A stretch of 18,878 bases of DNA from an uncultured Capnocytophaga sp. (GCF_938029845.1 NZ_CALHGG010000148.1:1-18878), one strand, 5' to 3'. Shown: positions 1 to 7,175, counted from the stretch's first letter. Notes: generated by a model not told the origin, from the sequence alone. Numbers and translations are program-made.

Positions 1-224
1 GTAGAGGGTGTATCGTGCAAGGAGAAGGTGAATTTGAGGTTTTTCACCGTCAGTAAGTCCAAGACAAACCGCTCTGGTAGGCTCTTGAATATAGCTGAAA
101 GTCGCGCTAAATCAAACTTATAGCGAGAGTTGCTCACTACCGCATTGAGGTGCACTCCTCGGCGGTTTCCTATTTTTAGTTTTTGCTGGAAGAGGTCGAA
201 TACTTCTTTGTTGAAAGGCTCCAT
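1..224 (-). CDS. Unidentified protein, N-terminal fragment (74 codons), continues beyond window start
   Basis: An open frame on the minus strand begins at ATG 224-222 and runs without a stop to the window edge. The translation starts MEPFNKEVFDLFQQKL and contains the stretch GNRRGVHLNAVVSNSRYKFD, followed by a hydrophobic-basic segment. It has no signal peptide or membrane segment in this part. I do not recognise the family securely. The GNRRGVHLNA-type start vaguely recalls large Bacteroidota helicase or AAA-type proteins, but that is only an impression. The start is preceded after 3 bases by a heptad repeat array (228-262), a position repeated for other genes in this window. No TAnnTTTG promoter was found between it and fabI. 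Confidence 0.6.
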   Translation of the reverse strand, partial: MEPFNKEVFDLFQQKLKIGNRRGVHLNAVVSNSRYKFDLARLSAIFKSLPERFVLDLLTVKNLKFTFSLHDTPS

Positions 225-227
225 AAT

Positions 228-262
228 AATGACAAATGACAAGTGATGAATGACAGATAACA
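228..262. repeat. Heptad array, five 7-base units
   Basis: The stretch divides exactly into five units: AATGACA, AATGACA, AGTGATG, AATGACA, GATAACA. It ends 3 bases from the start codon of the minus-strand partial gene, so on that strand it forms the immediate leader. Its last two bases overlap the outer arm of the fabI terminator. Bases 235-246 are the exact inverse of bases 1264-1275 on the other side of fabI. Confidence 0.75.
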
Positions 263-296
263 AAAAACTATCATTAATAGCAATGATAGTTTTTTG
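261..296 (-). terminator. Rho-independent-type terminator of fabI (probably bidirectional)
   Basis: A perfect 15-base-pair inverted repeat (261-275 with 282-296) encloses a 6-base loop. The arms carry an A run on one side and a T run on the other, so it can end transcription from either direction. It lies 22 bases beyond the fabI stop codon. The stem is AT-rich, with few GC pairs. Confidence 0.8.
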
Positions 297-317
297 TGTT
301 GTATAAAGTGTAAAGAT

Positions 318-1127
318 TTATTTGTTCATAAAAGCAATAACCTCAGGGGTTACTCCTACATTGGAGAAACCTCCATCGTGGTATAGGTTCTGCATGGTAA
401 CCTTACGTGTAAGGTCGCTGAAAAGGGTTACAGTATAGTTGGCACAGTCATCAGCAGTGGCATTACCTAGTGGAGACATAAGATTTGCATAGGTAATAAA
501 GCCATCAAAACCTTTCACTCCTTGCCCTGCAGTGGTAGGGGTAGGGGATTGAGAGATTGTATTGATACGTACATTCTTATCCTTTCCATAGAAGTACCCA
601 AAGCTACGAGCGATAGATTCCAAGTAAGCTTTGTTATCGGCCATATCGTTATAGTCAGGGAAGGTACGTTGTGCTGCAATGTAAGTGAGAGCTACGATAC
701 TTCCCCATTCGTTCATTGCATCATTTTTATGAAGAGCTTGGCACACCTTGTGGAAAGAAAGTGCTGAAACATCCCATCCTTTAGCGTAAAATTCGTAGTT
801 GGATTCGGTATAAGGGATATTCTTACGAACGTTTACCGACATACCTATGGAGTGTAGTACAAAATCCAACTTACCCCCGAGGATTTCTATGGCTTTGGTA
901 ACTAAGTTCTGCAAATCATCCATATTGGTAGCATCTGCAGGGATTACCTGAGCTCCTGTTTTTTCAGCTAATTCGTTGATTTTTCCCATGCGCATAGCAA
1001 TAGGCGCATTGGTAAGGACAAACTTACCTCCTTCTTCATGTACACGCTCAGCGGTTTTCCATGCAATGGAGTTCTCATCTAGAGCACCAAAGATGATGCC
1101 TCTTTTTCCTTTTAATAAGTTATACAT
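318..1127 (-). CDS. fabI: Enoyl-[acyl-carrier-protein] reductase FabI
   Basis: FabI makes the last reduction of each elongation round in type II fatty acid synthesis, turning trans-2-enoyl-ACP into acyl-ACP with NADH in the cytoplasm. The 269-residue length is normal. The N-terminus has the Rossmann segment GIIFGALDENSIAW (residues 10-23), where ENSIAW matches the FabI dinucleotide-binding loop. The catalytic region shows Tyr149, Tyr159 and Lys166, with the Tyr-x6-Lys spacing typical of FabI rather than the Tyr-x3-Lys of ordinary short-chain dehydrogenases. QSPTPTTAGQGV (193-204) and the C-terminal LYHDGGFSNVGV (248-259) are further family signatures. The gene stands alone, with two tandem promoters upstream and a hairpin terminator downstream. 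The start at 1127 is the only sensible one, because the Rossmann strand begins right after it. Confidence 0.97.
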   Translation of the reverse strand: MYNLLKGKRGIIFGALDENSIAWKTAERVHEEGGKFVLTNAPIAMRMGKINELAEKTGAQVIPADATNMDDLQNLVTKAIEILGGKLDFVLHSIGMSVNVRKNIPYTESNYEFYAKGWDVSALSFHKVCQALHKNDAMNEWGSIVALTYIAAQRTFPDYNDMADNKAYLESIARSFGYFYGKDKNVRINTISQSPTPTTAGQGVKGFDGFITYANLMSPLGNATADDCANYTVTLFSDLTRKVTMQNLYHDGGFSNVGVTPEVIAFMNK

Positions 1128-1153
1128 AATATATTGTATTTAATTCTATCGCA

Positions 1154-1184
1154 CAAAAGTAGGTATTTTATTTGAAATAACAAA
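1154..1184 (-). promoter_or_regulatory. fabI proximal promoter
   Basis: Read on the minus strand, TTTG (1184-1181) is followed after 19 bases by TACTTTTG (1161-1154). This matches the Bacteroidota primary-sigma pattern TTG-N19-TAnnTTTG. The -7 element ends 26 bases before the fabI start codon, giving a leader of roughly 20 bases. Confidence 0.8.
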
Positions 1185-1192
1185 CAGAAGTG

Positions 1193-1220
1193 AGTGAAAA
1201 GTGAAAAACAAATAGTGAAA
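1193..1220. repeat. Heptad array, four units, in the fabI distal leader
   Basis: Four 7-base units: AGTGAAA, AGTGAAA, AACAAAT, AGTGAAA. The array lies between the two fabI promoters, so only transcripts from the distal promoter would contain it. The AGTGAAA unit recurs beside the pnp terminator (17786-17792). Confidence 0.6.
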
Positions 1221-1228
1221 AGTTCCTG

Positions 1229-1259
1229 CAAAGATACCATTTTTTCTCGTAAATAACAA
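1229..1259 (-). promoter_or_regulatory. fabI distal promoter
   Basis: On the minus strand TTG (1259-1257) is followed after 20 bases by TATCTTTG (1236-1229), again the Bacteroidota promoter pattern. It lies downstream of the mutS stop, so it would feed fabI with a leader of about 95 bases that includes a heptad array and the proximal promoter. Confidence 0.65.
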
Positions 1260-1262
1260 TGC

Positions 1263-1318
1263 GTCACTTGTCATTAGTCGTTGGTCACTTGTCACTAGTC
1301 GTTAGTCACTTGTCACTA
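1263..1318. repeat. Heptad array, eight units, overlapping the mutS stop codon
   Basis: Eight 7-base units begin with GTCACTT, GTCATTA, GTCGTTG and then repeat as GTCACTT, GTCACTA, GTCGTTA, GTCACTT, GTCACTA. There is thus a higher 21-base order on top of the 7-base period. The last unit includes the mutS stop codon (1316-1318, read on the minus strand as TAG). Confidence 0.85.
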
Positions 1319-3913
1319 TTTTTTGAGCATCTTCTTAATACTATTGAGTTTCATCAGTGCCTCTATGGGGGTGAGGTTGTCTATATCGGTATGAATGAGC
1401 TGTTCCTTGATACTTTCCAAGAGGGGATCGTCCAATTGGAAGAAACTCAGTTGCATACCTTCTTTGTTCTTTTTACTCAGTTGCTCCTTGTTGTCTTCTA
1501 ACTGATGTGTTTTCTCCAATTTCTCAAGCACTTTTTCTGCTTTTTCTATCACATAGGGAGGCATTCCTGCCATTTTGGCTACATGAATACCGAAACTGTG
1601 TTCGCTACCGCCTTCCACGAGCTTGCGCAGAAAGAGAATACTTCCCTTAACTTCCTTGACCGATACAGAAAAATTCTTGATACGGGCAAACTCGTTTTGC
1701 ATCTCATTGAGTTCGTGGTAGTGGGTGGCAAAAAGCGTCTTGGCGTGAGTAGGGTGTTCATGTAGGTATTCCGCTATAGCCCATGCAATAGAAATACCAT
1801 CATAAGTACTGGTACCACGACCTATTTCGTCCAAGAGGATAAGGCTTCGCTGGGAAAGGTTATTGAGAATTAGGGCAGCCTCATTCATCTCTACCATGAA
1901 AGTGGATTCCCCTTGTGAGATGTTGTCACTGGCACCTACACGGGTAAATATCTTATCTACAATACCTATCTGTGCTTGCTTGGCAGGTACAAAGCTCCCT
2001 ATCTGGGCAAGGAGAACAATTAGGGCGGTCTGTCTCAGTAGGGCAGACTTACCACTCATGTTCGGTCCTGTGATCATCATAATCTGTTGGCTCTCATTGT
2101 CAAGATAGATATCATTGGCAATATAGGGTTGGGTAGGGGGGAGCTGCTGCTCTATCACAGGGTGACGCGCATCCTTAAGGTTGATTACTAGGGAATTATC
2201 CAGCTGTGGGAGCGTGTATTGGCGCTCTGTAGCCAAAGTGGCAAAACCACATAGGGTGTCTATCTCACCTATGGCAATAGCTGTCTGTTGTATGGGGGAG
2301 ATATAGGTAATCACCTCCTCAATCAGAGCGGCAAAATATTCTTGTTCTAGGGCTGCAATACGCTCTTGAGCATGGAGTATCTTTTCCTCGTATTCCTTGA
2401 GTTCTTCACTAATATAGCGTTCGGCATTCACTAAAGTCTGTTTGCGTACCCAGTGTGCAGGCACCTTGTCCTTATGGACATTGCGTACCTCAAAATAGTA
2501 ACCGAAGACGTTATTACTATCTATCTTTAGGGATGAGATATGGGTCTGGGCGATCTCACGTTCGAGTAGTTGGTTGAGGTATTCCTTTCCAGAATGAGAG
2601 AGGTTGCGTAGCTCGTCCAAGTCGGTCGAGAAGCCTGGTCGGATAACATTCCCCTTTAGAATATTTACAGGGGCTTCCTCATCAAGGGTATGAGCTATCT
2701 TATCACATAACTCTTGTAGGTCATGGATACGCTCAATAAGGCGCCTAAGGGCGACTTCCTCTGCAGGAAGATCGAGATTCCTCAGAGGGAGTACTGCAAG
2801 GAGAGAATTCTTGAGGTAGATAAGCTCACGAGGAGTGATTTTTCCAGTGGCTATCTTGGAAAGAAGTCTTTCTATATCATTGACTTTGTGTAAATTATCT
2901 CGTACTTGCTGGCAAAGCTCAGCGTGTTGTACAAAAGTATTTACCACTTGGTGTCGCTGTTGTATCTCACTAAGGTTGGTTAGGGGTAAGGCAAGCCAAC
3001 GCCTTAGCATACGGCTTCCCATAGGGGTAAGTGTCTTGTCAATTACCTCCAATAGGCCTACACTCCCTGCTTCGCCTCCGCCATATAGTTCCAAGTTTCG
3101 TATGGTGAACTTGTCCATCCATACATATTCATCACTTACAATACGTTTGATATTGGTGATGTGTTGTAGCTGGTGATGCTGAGTCTCGGACAGATAGTGT
3201 AGTATAGCCCCTGCACTGATCCAGCCTTGGCGCATTTGCTCTACGGCAAATCCTTTTAGGGAATTGGTGTGGAACTGTTTGGTAAGTGCCTCATAGGCAA
3301 AATCTTCCTTATATACCCAATCCTCCAAACCAAAGTAGTGCCACTCCTTGCCAAAGGCTTCTTCTATCTCTTTGTGTTGTTTTTTAGCAATGAGTACTTC
3401 GTTGGGCTGGAAGTTTTGTAATAGCTTATCTATACAAGGGATATCTCCTTCAGCTAAGTAGTATTCACCTGTGGAGATGTCTAAAAAGGATACCCCACAT
3501 AAGGGCGAATGTAGCCAAATGGAGGCTAAGAAATTGTTCTTGCGGGTTTGTAATATATCATCGCTAAGGGCAACCCCAGGGGTTACTAGTTCCGTAACAC
3601 CACGCTTGACAATAGTCTTGGTGAGTTTGGGGTCTTCCAGTTGGTCGCAGATAGCCACACGGTAGCCCGCCTTGACGAGCTTAGGGAGGTAGTTATTCAG
3701 CGCATGATGAGGAAAACCTGCTAGGGAGGTATCCTCACTACCATTGTTACGAGAAGTCAGTACGATGCCCAATACTTGTGAGGTCTTGACAGCATCCTCC
3801 TTGAACGTCTCATAGAAATCGCCAACCCTGAATAGCAGTAAGGCATCGGGATACTTTGCCTTAATCTGGTTATACTGTTTCATCAAGGGGGTTTCTTTGC
3901 TCGTCTTTGCCAT
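1316..3913 (-). CDS. mutS: DNA mismatch repair protein MutS
   Basis: MutS recognises mismatches and small loops as a dimer clamp and recruits MutL. At 865 residues it has the usual length. The mismatch-binding domain carries the Phe-x-Glu wedge in GDFYETF (Phe33, Glu35). The connector, lever and clamp regions follow, with GYYFEVRNVHK near 471-481. The ATPase domain has Walker A GPNMSGKS (616-623), the STFMVEMNE segment (670-678), Walker B LILLDEIGRGTS (691-702) and ATHYHEL (729-735). The C-terminus has the QLSFFQL element (821-827) that in MutS proteins precedes the dimerisation tail. The start lies 3 bases after the tatA stop, so the two genes are probably one transcript with coupled translation. 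All catalytic motifs appear intact. Confidence 0.98.
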   Translation of the reverse strand: MAKTSKETPLMKQYNQIKAKYPDALLLFRVGDFYETFKEDAVKTSQVLGIVLTSRNNGSEDTSLAGFPHHALNNYLPKLVKAGYRVAICDQLEDPKLTKTIVKRGVTELVTPGVALSDDILQTRKNNFLASIWLHSPLCGVSFLDISTGEYYLAEGDIPCIDKLLQNFQPNEVLIAKKQHKEIEEAFGKEWHYFGLEDWVYKEDFAYEALTKQFHTNSLKGFAVEQMRQGWISAGAILHYLSETQHHQLQHITNIKRIVSDEYVWMDKFTIRNLELYGGGEAGSVGLLEVIDKTLTPMGSRMLRRWLALPLTNLSEIQQRHQVVNTFVQHAELCQQVRDNLHKVNDIERLLSKIATGKITPRELIYLKNSLLAVLPLRNLDLPAEEVALRRLIERIHDLQELCDKIAHTLDEEAPVNILKGNVIRPGFSTDLDELRNLSHSGKEYLNQLLEREIAQTHISSLKIDSNNVFGYYFEVRNVHKDKVPAHWVRKQTLVNAERYISEELKEYEEKILHAQERIAALEQEYFAALIEEVITYISPIQQTAIAIGEIDTLCGFATLATERQYTLPQLDNSLVINLKDARHPVIEQQLPPTQPYIANDIYLDNESQQIMMITGPNMSGKSALLRQTALIVLLAQIGSFVPAKQAQIGIVDKIFTRVGASDNISQGESTFMVEMNEAALILNNLSQRSLILLDEIGRGTSTYDGISIAWAIAEYLHEHPTHAKTLFATHYHELNEMQNEFARIKNFSVSVKEVKGSILFLRKLVEGGSEHSFGIHVAKMAGMPPYVIEKAEKVLEKLEKTHQLEDNKEQLSKKNKEGMQLSFFQLDDPLLESIKEQLIHTDIDNLTPIEALMKLNSIKKMLKK

Positions 3914-3916
3914 GTG

Positions 3917-4192
3917 TTATCGGTTTCGTTTTATGCTTCCCAAAGGGTCTTCCAAGCCTTCTTTGGCTTTCTCTACCTCTTGTTTTACTTCATCAATCAG
4001 GGAGGTATCTATACCTGATTTCTCTACACTTTTGTTGATTTCTTCTTTGATTTCGGAAGTAGCATCTCGCAGTTGTCGCATTCCCTTGCCTAGAGTACGG
4101 GCTATTTCGGGTATCTTATTGGTGCCAAAGAGCAGCACAGCCACAAAGAGTATGAATAATAATTCAGGAGAGCTTATAAATAAAGGTATCAT
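3917..4192 (-). CDS. tatA: Sec-independent protein translocase subunit TatA (TatA/B/E family)
   Basis: This is a membrane component of the twin-arginine translocase, which moves folded proteins across the inner membrane. The 91-residue protein has the family layout: a short N-terminal membrane segment (about 6-21), the Phe22-Gly23 hinge, an amphipathic helix (TNKIPEIARTLGKGMRQLRD, 24-43), and a charged, probably disordered tail. TatB is related in sequence, but the short length and the LFGTNKIPEIAR signature fit TatA better. No tatC is adjacent. It is the first gene of a tatA-mutS pair with its own promoter. The pairing with mutS is probably only positional. Confidence 0.9.
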   Translation of the reverse strand: MIPLFISSPELLFILFVAVLLFGTNKIPEIARTLGKGMRQLRDATSEIKEEINKSVEKSGIDTSLIDEVKQEVEKAKEGLEDPLGSIKRNR

Positions 4193-4211
4193 TTAGCATG
4201 AAATTTTTCTG

Positions 4212-4241
4212 CAAATGTACAAAAAATGTATCAAACAACAA
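4212..4241 (-). promoter_or_regulatory. tatA-mutS promoter
   Basis: On the minus strand TTG (4241-4239) is followed after 19 bases by TACATTTG (4219-4212), the Bacteroidota promoter pattern. The -7 element ends 19 bases before the tatA start codon. Confidence 0.75.
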
Positions 4242-4291
4242 AAAACCTCTTAAAAGCCCTTTGTGAAATATAAATCATTGATAATTAATGT

Positions 4292-4313
4292 ATTGTATTT
4301 ATTTATATACAAT
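4292..4313. repeat. Short inverted repeat in the tatA/cysH divergent region
   Basis: ATTGTAT (4292-4298) and its complement ATACAAT (4307-4313) enclose 8 bases. It lies between the divergent tatA and cysH promoters. It could be an operator half-site pair or only AT-rich coincidence; nothing further supports a function. Confidence 0.3.
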
Positions 4314-4350
4314 CTAAAACTATTTATCAGGTTTGATTGATTAATTAGTT

Positions 4351-4378
4351 GTGAATCATTAATTATGAATCATTAATA
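4351..4378. repeat. Heptad array, four units, upstream of cysH
   Basis: Units GTGAATC, ATTAATT, ATGAATC, ATTAATA form a 14-base sequence repeated twice with small changes. It ends 4 bases before the cysH -7 element, so it occupies the place where a -33 element would be expected. Confidence 0.6.
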
Positions 4379-4382
4379 TTCG

Positions 4383-4390
4383 TATTTTTG
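4383..4390 (+). promoter_or_regulatory. cysH -7 promoter element
   Basis: TATTTTTG matches TAnnTTTG and lies 19 bases before the cysH start. No TTG was found at the usual 19-20 base distance, so the promoter may be weak or activator-dependent. Confidence 0.5.
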
Positions 4391-4409
4391 CAGTCCTAAA
4401 CATAAAATA

Positions 4410-5114
4410 ATGCATTCTGAAATAGATTCTTTGCTCACCGCAACCACATCCCTTACGGAAACTGAAATACTTACCCTCCTTACTGAGAAATATCCCGATA
4501 AGGTAGTGTTCTCCACTAGCTTTGGTATGGAGGATCAAGTGATTACTGATTTTATCATGAAGGGACATTTCCCTGTCAAGATTTTTACTTTGGATACAGG
4601 GCGTCTCTTCTATGAGACATATACGACTTGGGAACTGACCAATGAGTATTATCACACCAAGATCACTCCTTACTATCCTGATGCAAAAGCGATAGAGGAG
4701 TATGTACAAAACAATGGTATCAACGCTTTTTATCAGTCTGTTCCTTTGCGACATACTTGTTGTCATATCCGAAAGGTAGAACCTCTAAAACGCGCTTTGT
4801 CAGGTAATAAGGTGTGGATAACAGGACTCCGAGCTGAGCAATCCCCCCATCGAGAGCAGATGCCTATGGTGGAATGGGACGAAAGTAACCAGATCATTAA
4901 GGTACATTTGCTCCTACATTGGAAAACGGATGAGGTGTTATCATTCCTTCGTAAGCATGGCATCCCTTATAACCCTTTGCATGACAAGGGTTACCCCAGT
5001 ATTGGCTGTGCCCCCTGTACACGTGCCATTAAGGAAGGGGAAGACTTCCGTGCAGGTCGCTGGTGGTGGGAGCACAAGACCAATAAGGAATGTGGGTTAC
5101 ATGTGCATAAATAG
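4410..5114 (+). CDS. cysH: Assimilatory phosphoadenylyl/adenylyl-sulfate reductase (CysH family)
   Basis: The enzyme reduces activated sulfate (APS or PAPS) to sulfite in the cytoplasm. The 234-residue protein begins with the nucleotide-binding PP-loop segment VVFSTSFGMEDQV (32-44), followed by TLDTGRL (60-66). It has the Cys117-Cys118 and Cys200-x2-Cys203 pairs that bind a [4Fe-4S] cluster. The catalytic cysteine Cys228 lies in the C-terminal motif ECGLHV (227-232). The CC...CxxC pattern is typical of APS-reducing and bifunctional enzymes and absent from enterobacterial PAPS reductase, so APS is the more likely substrate. TGLRAEQSPHR (138-148) is the other conserved loop. No cysD, cysN, cysC or sulfite reductase gene is in the window. 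The gene converges on the following hydrolase with only 4 bases between the stop codons. Confidence 0.95.
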   Translation: MHSEIDSLLTATTSLTETEILTLLTEKYPDKVVFSTSFGMEDQVITDFIMKGHFPVKIFTLDTGRLFYETYTTWELTNEYYHTKITPYYPDAKAIEEYVQNNGINAFYQSVPLRHTCCHIRKVEPLKRALSGNKVWITGLRAEQSPHREQMPMVEWDESNQIIKVHLLLHWKTDEVLSFLRKHGIPYNPLHDKGYPSIGCAPCTRAIKEGEDFRAGRWWWEHKTNKECGLHVHK

Positions 5115-5118
5115 CCAC

Positions 5119-5772
5119 TTATTCTTCTTGTTCTATCCAAGTTTTCATCGCATAGAACATCTCGGCTGAAAACACATGTCCTGAAGCAAATGTCTGGTAA
5201 GTGTATGGAATATGTAGCTTTTTGAGCAACTCAGTAGTTTCTTCTGCCCAATCTAAGGATACAATTTCATTGGAATATCCGTGTAATAGACAGATTTTTA
5301 GGTTTTCGAAGTTGTTCTTCTGGTAGCTAAAACTCAATAACTTCTTATCAATGTAGCTGTTGATGGCCACAACCCTTTGAATTTTCTCAGGGTAGGAAAG
5401 TGCCAGTGCGAGGCTAAGGATACCTCCTTGGTCAAATCCTATAAGAGTGATCCGTTCCATATCAATATTGAAACGTTCACAAGCCTGTCCTAAAAAGGTT
5501 AGGAGCTTGTGCTCAGTGGCTTGTGCTTGCACTATATCGCACCATTTGGAGGACCCAAGCTCTATTGCATACCAGAAAAACTGAGTATCTGATAGCTTAT
5601 AGGGAGCTTGTATTGAGATTACAATATACTCCTGTGGGAGTTCGTTGGCTATGGAGAAGAATTCTTCTTTGTTTTGTCCATAACCGTGTAACATGAAAAT
5701 GGCGGGAGACTTGCCATTCTCCTGCTCTATAATAGCAGGTCTTACCAAATAGTTTAAAGAAAAACCTTTCAT
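5119..5772 (-). CDS. Phospholipase/carboxylesterase-family alpha/beta hydrolase with substituted catalytic triad
   Basis: The 217-residue protein has the layout of small Abhydrolase_2 carboxylesterases: oxyanion segment MLHGYGQNKEEFF (27-39), APYKL (56-60), nucleophile elbow, LALSYPEKIQRVV (123-135), and a C-terminal acid and histidine. The elbow reads GFDQGG (112-117), with Asp114 where the family has Ser. The acid position in HGYSNEIVS (164-172) is Asn168 where Asp is expected (usual form HGxxDxVVP). His199 in SGH is kept. Seen directly: two of three triad positions differ. An Asp nucleophile occurs in haloalkane dehalogenases and epoxide hydrolases of the same fold, so activity is not ruled out, but a non-enzymatic or altered role is plausible. 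There is no signal peptide. The dihydroorotase homologue lies 132 bases upstream on the same strand; no promoter was found in the gap, so they may be co-transcribed. Confidence 0.85.
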   Translation of the reverse strand: MKGFSLNYLVRPAIIEQENGKSPAIFMLHGYGQNKEEFFSIANELPQEYIVISIQAPYKLSDTQFFWYAIELGSSKWCDIVQAQATEHKLLTFLGQACERFNIDMERITLIGFDQGGILSLALALSYPEKIQRVVAINSYIDKKLLSFSYQKNNFENLKICLLHGYSNEIVSLDWAEETTELLKKLHIPYTYQTFASGHVFSAEMFYAMKTWIEQEE

Positions 5773-5803
5773 CTTTTGGTAGTAAATGGTAAATGTTAGT
5801 ACA

Positions 5804-5825
5804 CCTATATATTTAGGTATATAGG
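5804..5825. repeat. Inverted repeat upstream of the hydrolase gene
   Basis: CCTATATA (5804-5811) and TATATAGG (5818-5825) form a perfect 8-base-pair inverted repeat around TTTAGG. It lies 32 bases before the hydrolase start on the minus strand. No T run follows it on that strand, so an operator or RNA hairpin in the leader is more likely than a terminator. Function is unknown. Confidence 0.4.
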
Positions 5826-5904
5826 GAAGTGTTTCTAATTTTTGTTAGAGTTTTCTGAAGTTAAACAATAATATATATATACTTTTTGTAGAAGTTGGGG
5901 TGGC

Positions 5905-7155
5905 TTATCTTGAGAACCAATTACCTCTGTGGGAGATAACGCCCAAGACTTTTCCTTTGACTATTTCTGAGACAAAGGCACAATTTTTAGAAGAAGATTT
6001 GATCGAATCTTTGTCAAATACCCACTCACCTTGGTCGGTAAAGAGGGTTATATCTGCTTTCTGACCCACTGCGATAGGCGCCACAGGTAGGGAGAAACGT
6101 TTTTTAGCAGCAGTAAGCATTTCCACAGTTTTCTCCACTGAGAAATGTCTTAGCATTATACCTAAGGTAGCTTCTAGACCTATGCTTCCGAACTCTGCAA
6201 GGTCAAACTCCTTAGCTTTGCATTCTATATCAAGGGGACAATGGTCAGAAGTTACCATATCTATGACCCCGTTTCGCACCCCTTCTCGTAATGCTTCCAC
6301 GTGTACAGTATTACGCAAGGGGGGAAGTAGTTTGTAGTCAGTATTGAAGTTGCCTAATACTTCATCTGTAAGGTGTAGATTACTTACTGCAACACTACAA
6401 CTCACGTCCAAGCCTTTGGCTTTGGCAGCGGCTATCAGTGCGACAGATTTTTCAGTAGAGATAGTCGGAATGTGTAATCGTCCACCTGTATATTCGAGGA
6501 TGGAGAGGTCTCTCTCCACAATAATTTCTTCAGCAATAGCGGGTATTCCTTTTAGTCCCAATCGGGTAGCTGCAATATGTTCATTGACTACTCCCTTGCC
6601 CATAATAGAGCGGTCACAAGGGAAAGAGATCACTATGCCATTAAAAGGTGCTGTGTATTGCAAGGCTATCTTCAGCAGATTGGCCTGTGAGATACACCGC
6701 TTATAATCTCCGAAAGCTACCGCTCCTGCACTTTGCATATCGTACAGCTCGGTTAAGTATTCTCCTTTGCTCTCACAAGTGAGGGCGCCAATGGGGAAAA
6801 TCTCAGTAATGGTTCCTTGGGAGGCATTTCTTAGATAGCCTACTTGGCTTCGAGTTTCTGTAATAGGGTGTGTGTTAGGATTGAGCATCACTTGTGTGAA
6901 TCCACTTTCACAAGCTACTTTTGCTCCATGTGCTAAGGTCTCTCGTTCCTCGTACCCTGGTTCTCCGAAACTCACACTGCTATCAGCCCAACCTTGAGAA
7001 ATATAACAATCATTTAACACTTTGTCGGCATCTTCGCAAGCAATTTCAGAGCTAATTTGCTTGATGATTCCATCTTCTATCAAGACATCTTGAGTCTTTC
7101 CGTGATAGGAACTTCCCTTGTCTATGATAGTTACATGTCTTAACAATATTTTCAT
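5905..7155 (-). CDS. Dihydroorotase homologue lacking metal ligands (PyrC-like, probably non-catalytic)
   Basis: Active dihydroorotase closes carbamoyl-aspartate to dihydroorotate in pyrimidine synthesis. The 416-residue protein starting MKILLRHVTIID has the amidohydrolase layout, with an N-terminal beta sandwich, a barrel and a closing C-terminal sandwich. The first metal motif, normally DxHxHxREPG, reads DSSVSFGEPG (58-67), so both histidines and the substrate-binding arginine are gone. The HxED segment reads FPCD (178-181). The HxxHVST segment reads HIPTIST (228-234). The late Asp in TSDHCP (302-307) remains. As I recall the family, such metal-less forms are common in Flavobacteriia beside a separate active enzyme, and Pseudomonas has a comparable inactive PyrC that associates with PyrB. 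An upstream in-frame ATG at 7188 was rejected, because it lies inside the promoter. Confidence 0.88.
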   Translation of the reverse strand: MKILLRHVTIIDKGSSYHGKTQDVLIEDGIIKQISSEIACEDADKVLNDCYISQGWADSSVSFGEPGYEERETLAHGAKVACESGFTQVMLNPNTHPITETRSQVGYLRNASQGTITEIFPIGALTCESKGEYLTELYDMQSAGAVAFGDYKRCISQANLLKIALQYTAPFNGIVISFPCDRSIMGKGVVNEHIAATRLGLKGIPAIAEEIIVERDLSILEYTGGRLHIPTISTEKSVALIAAAKAKGLDVSCSVAVSNLHLTDEVLGNFNTDYKLLPPLRNTVHVEALREGVRNGVIDMVTSDHCPLDIECKAKEFDLAEFGSIGLEATLGIMLRHFSVEKTVEMLTAAKKRFSLPVAPIAVGQKADITLFTDQGEWVFDKDSIKSSSKNCAFVSEIVKGKVLGVISHRGNWFSR

Positions 7156-7175
7156 AATTCCCTTTATCTTCGCCA

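Noticed and set aside
1316..3913. Idea that mutS controls the rate of switching at the CAAG tract
   Set aside because: In known systems tetranucleotide slippage depends little on mismatch repair, mutS appears intact, and sharing this window is not evidence of a link.
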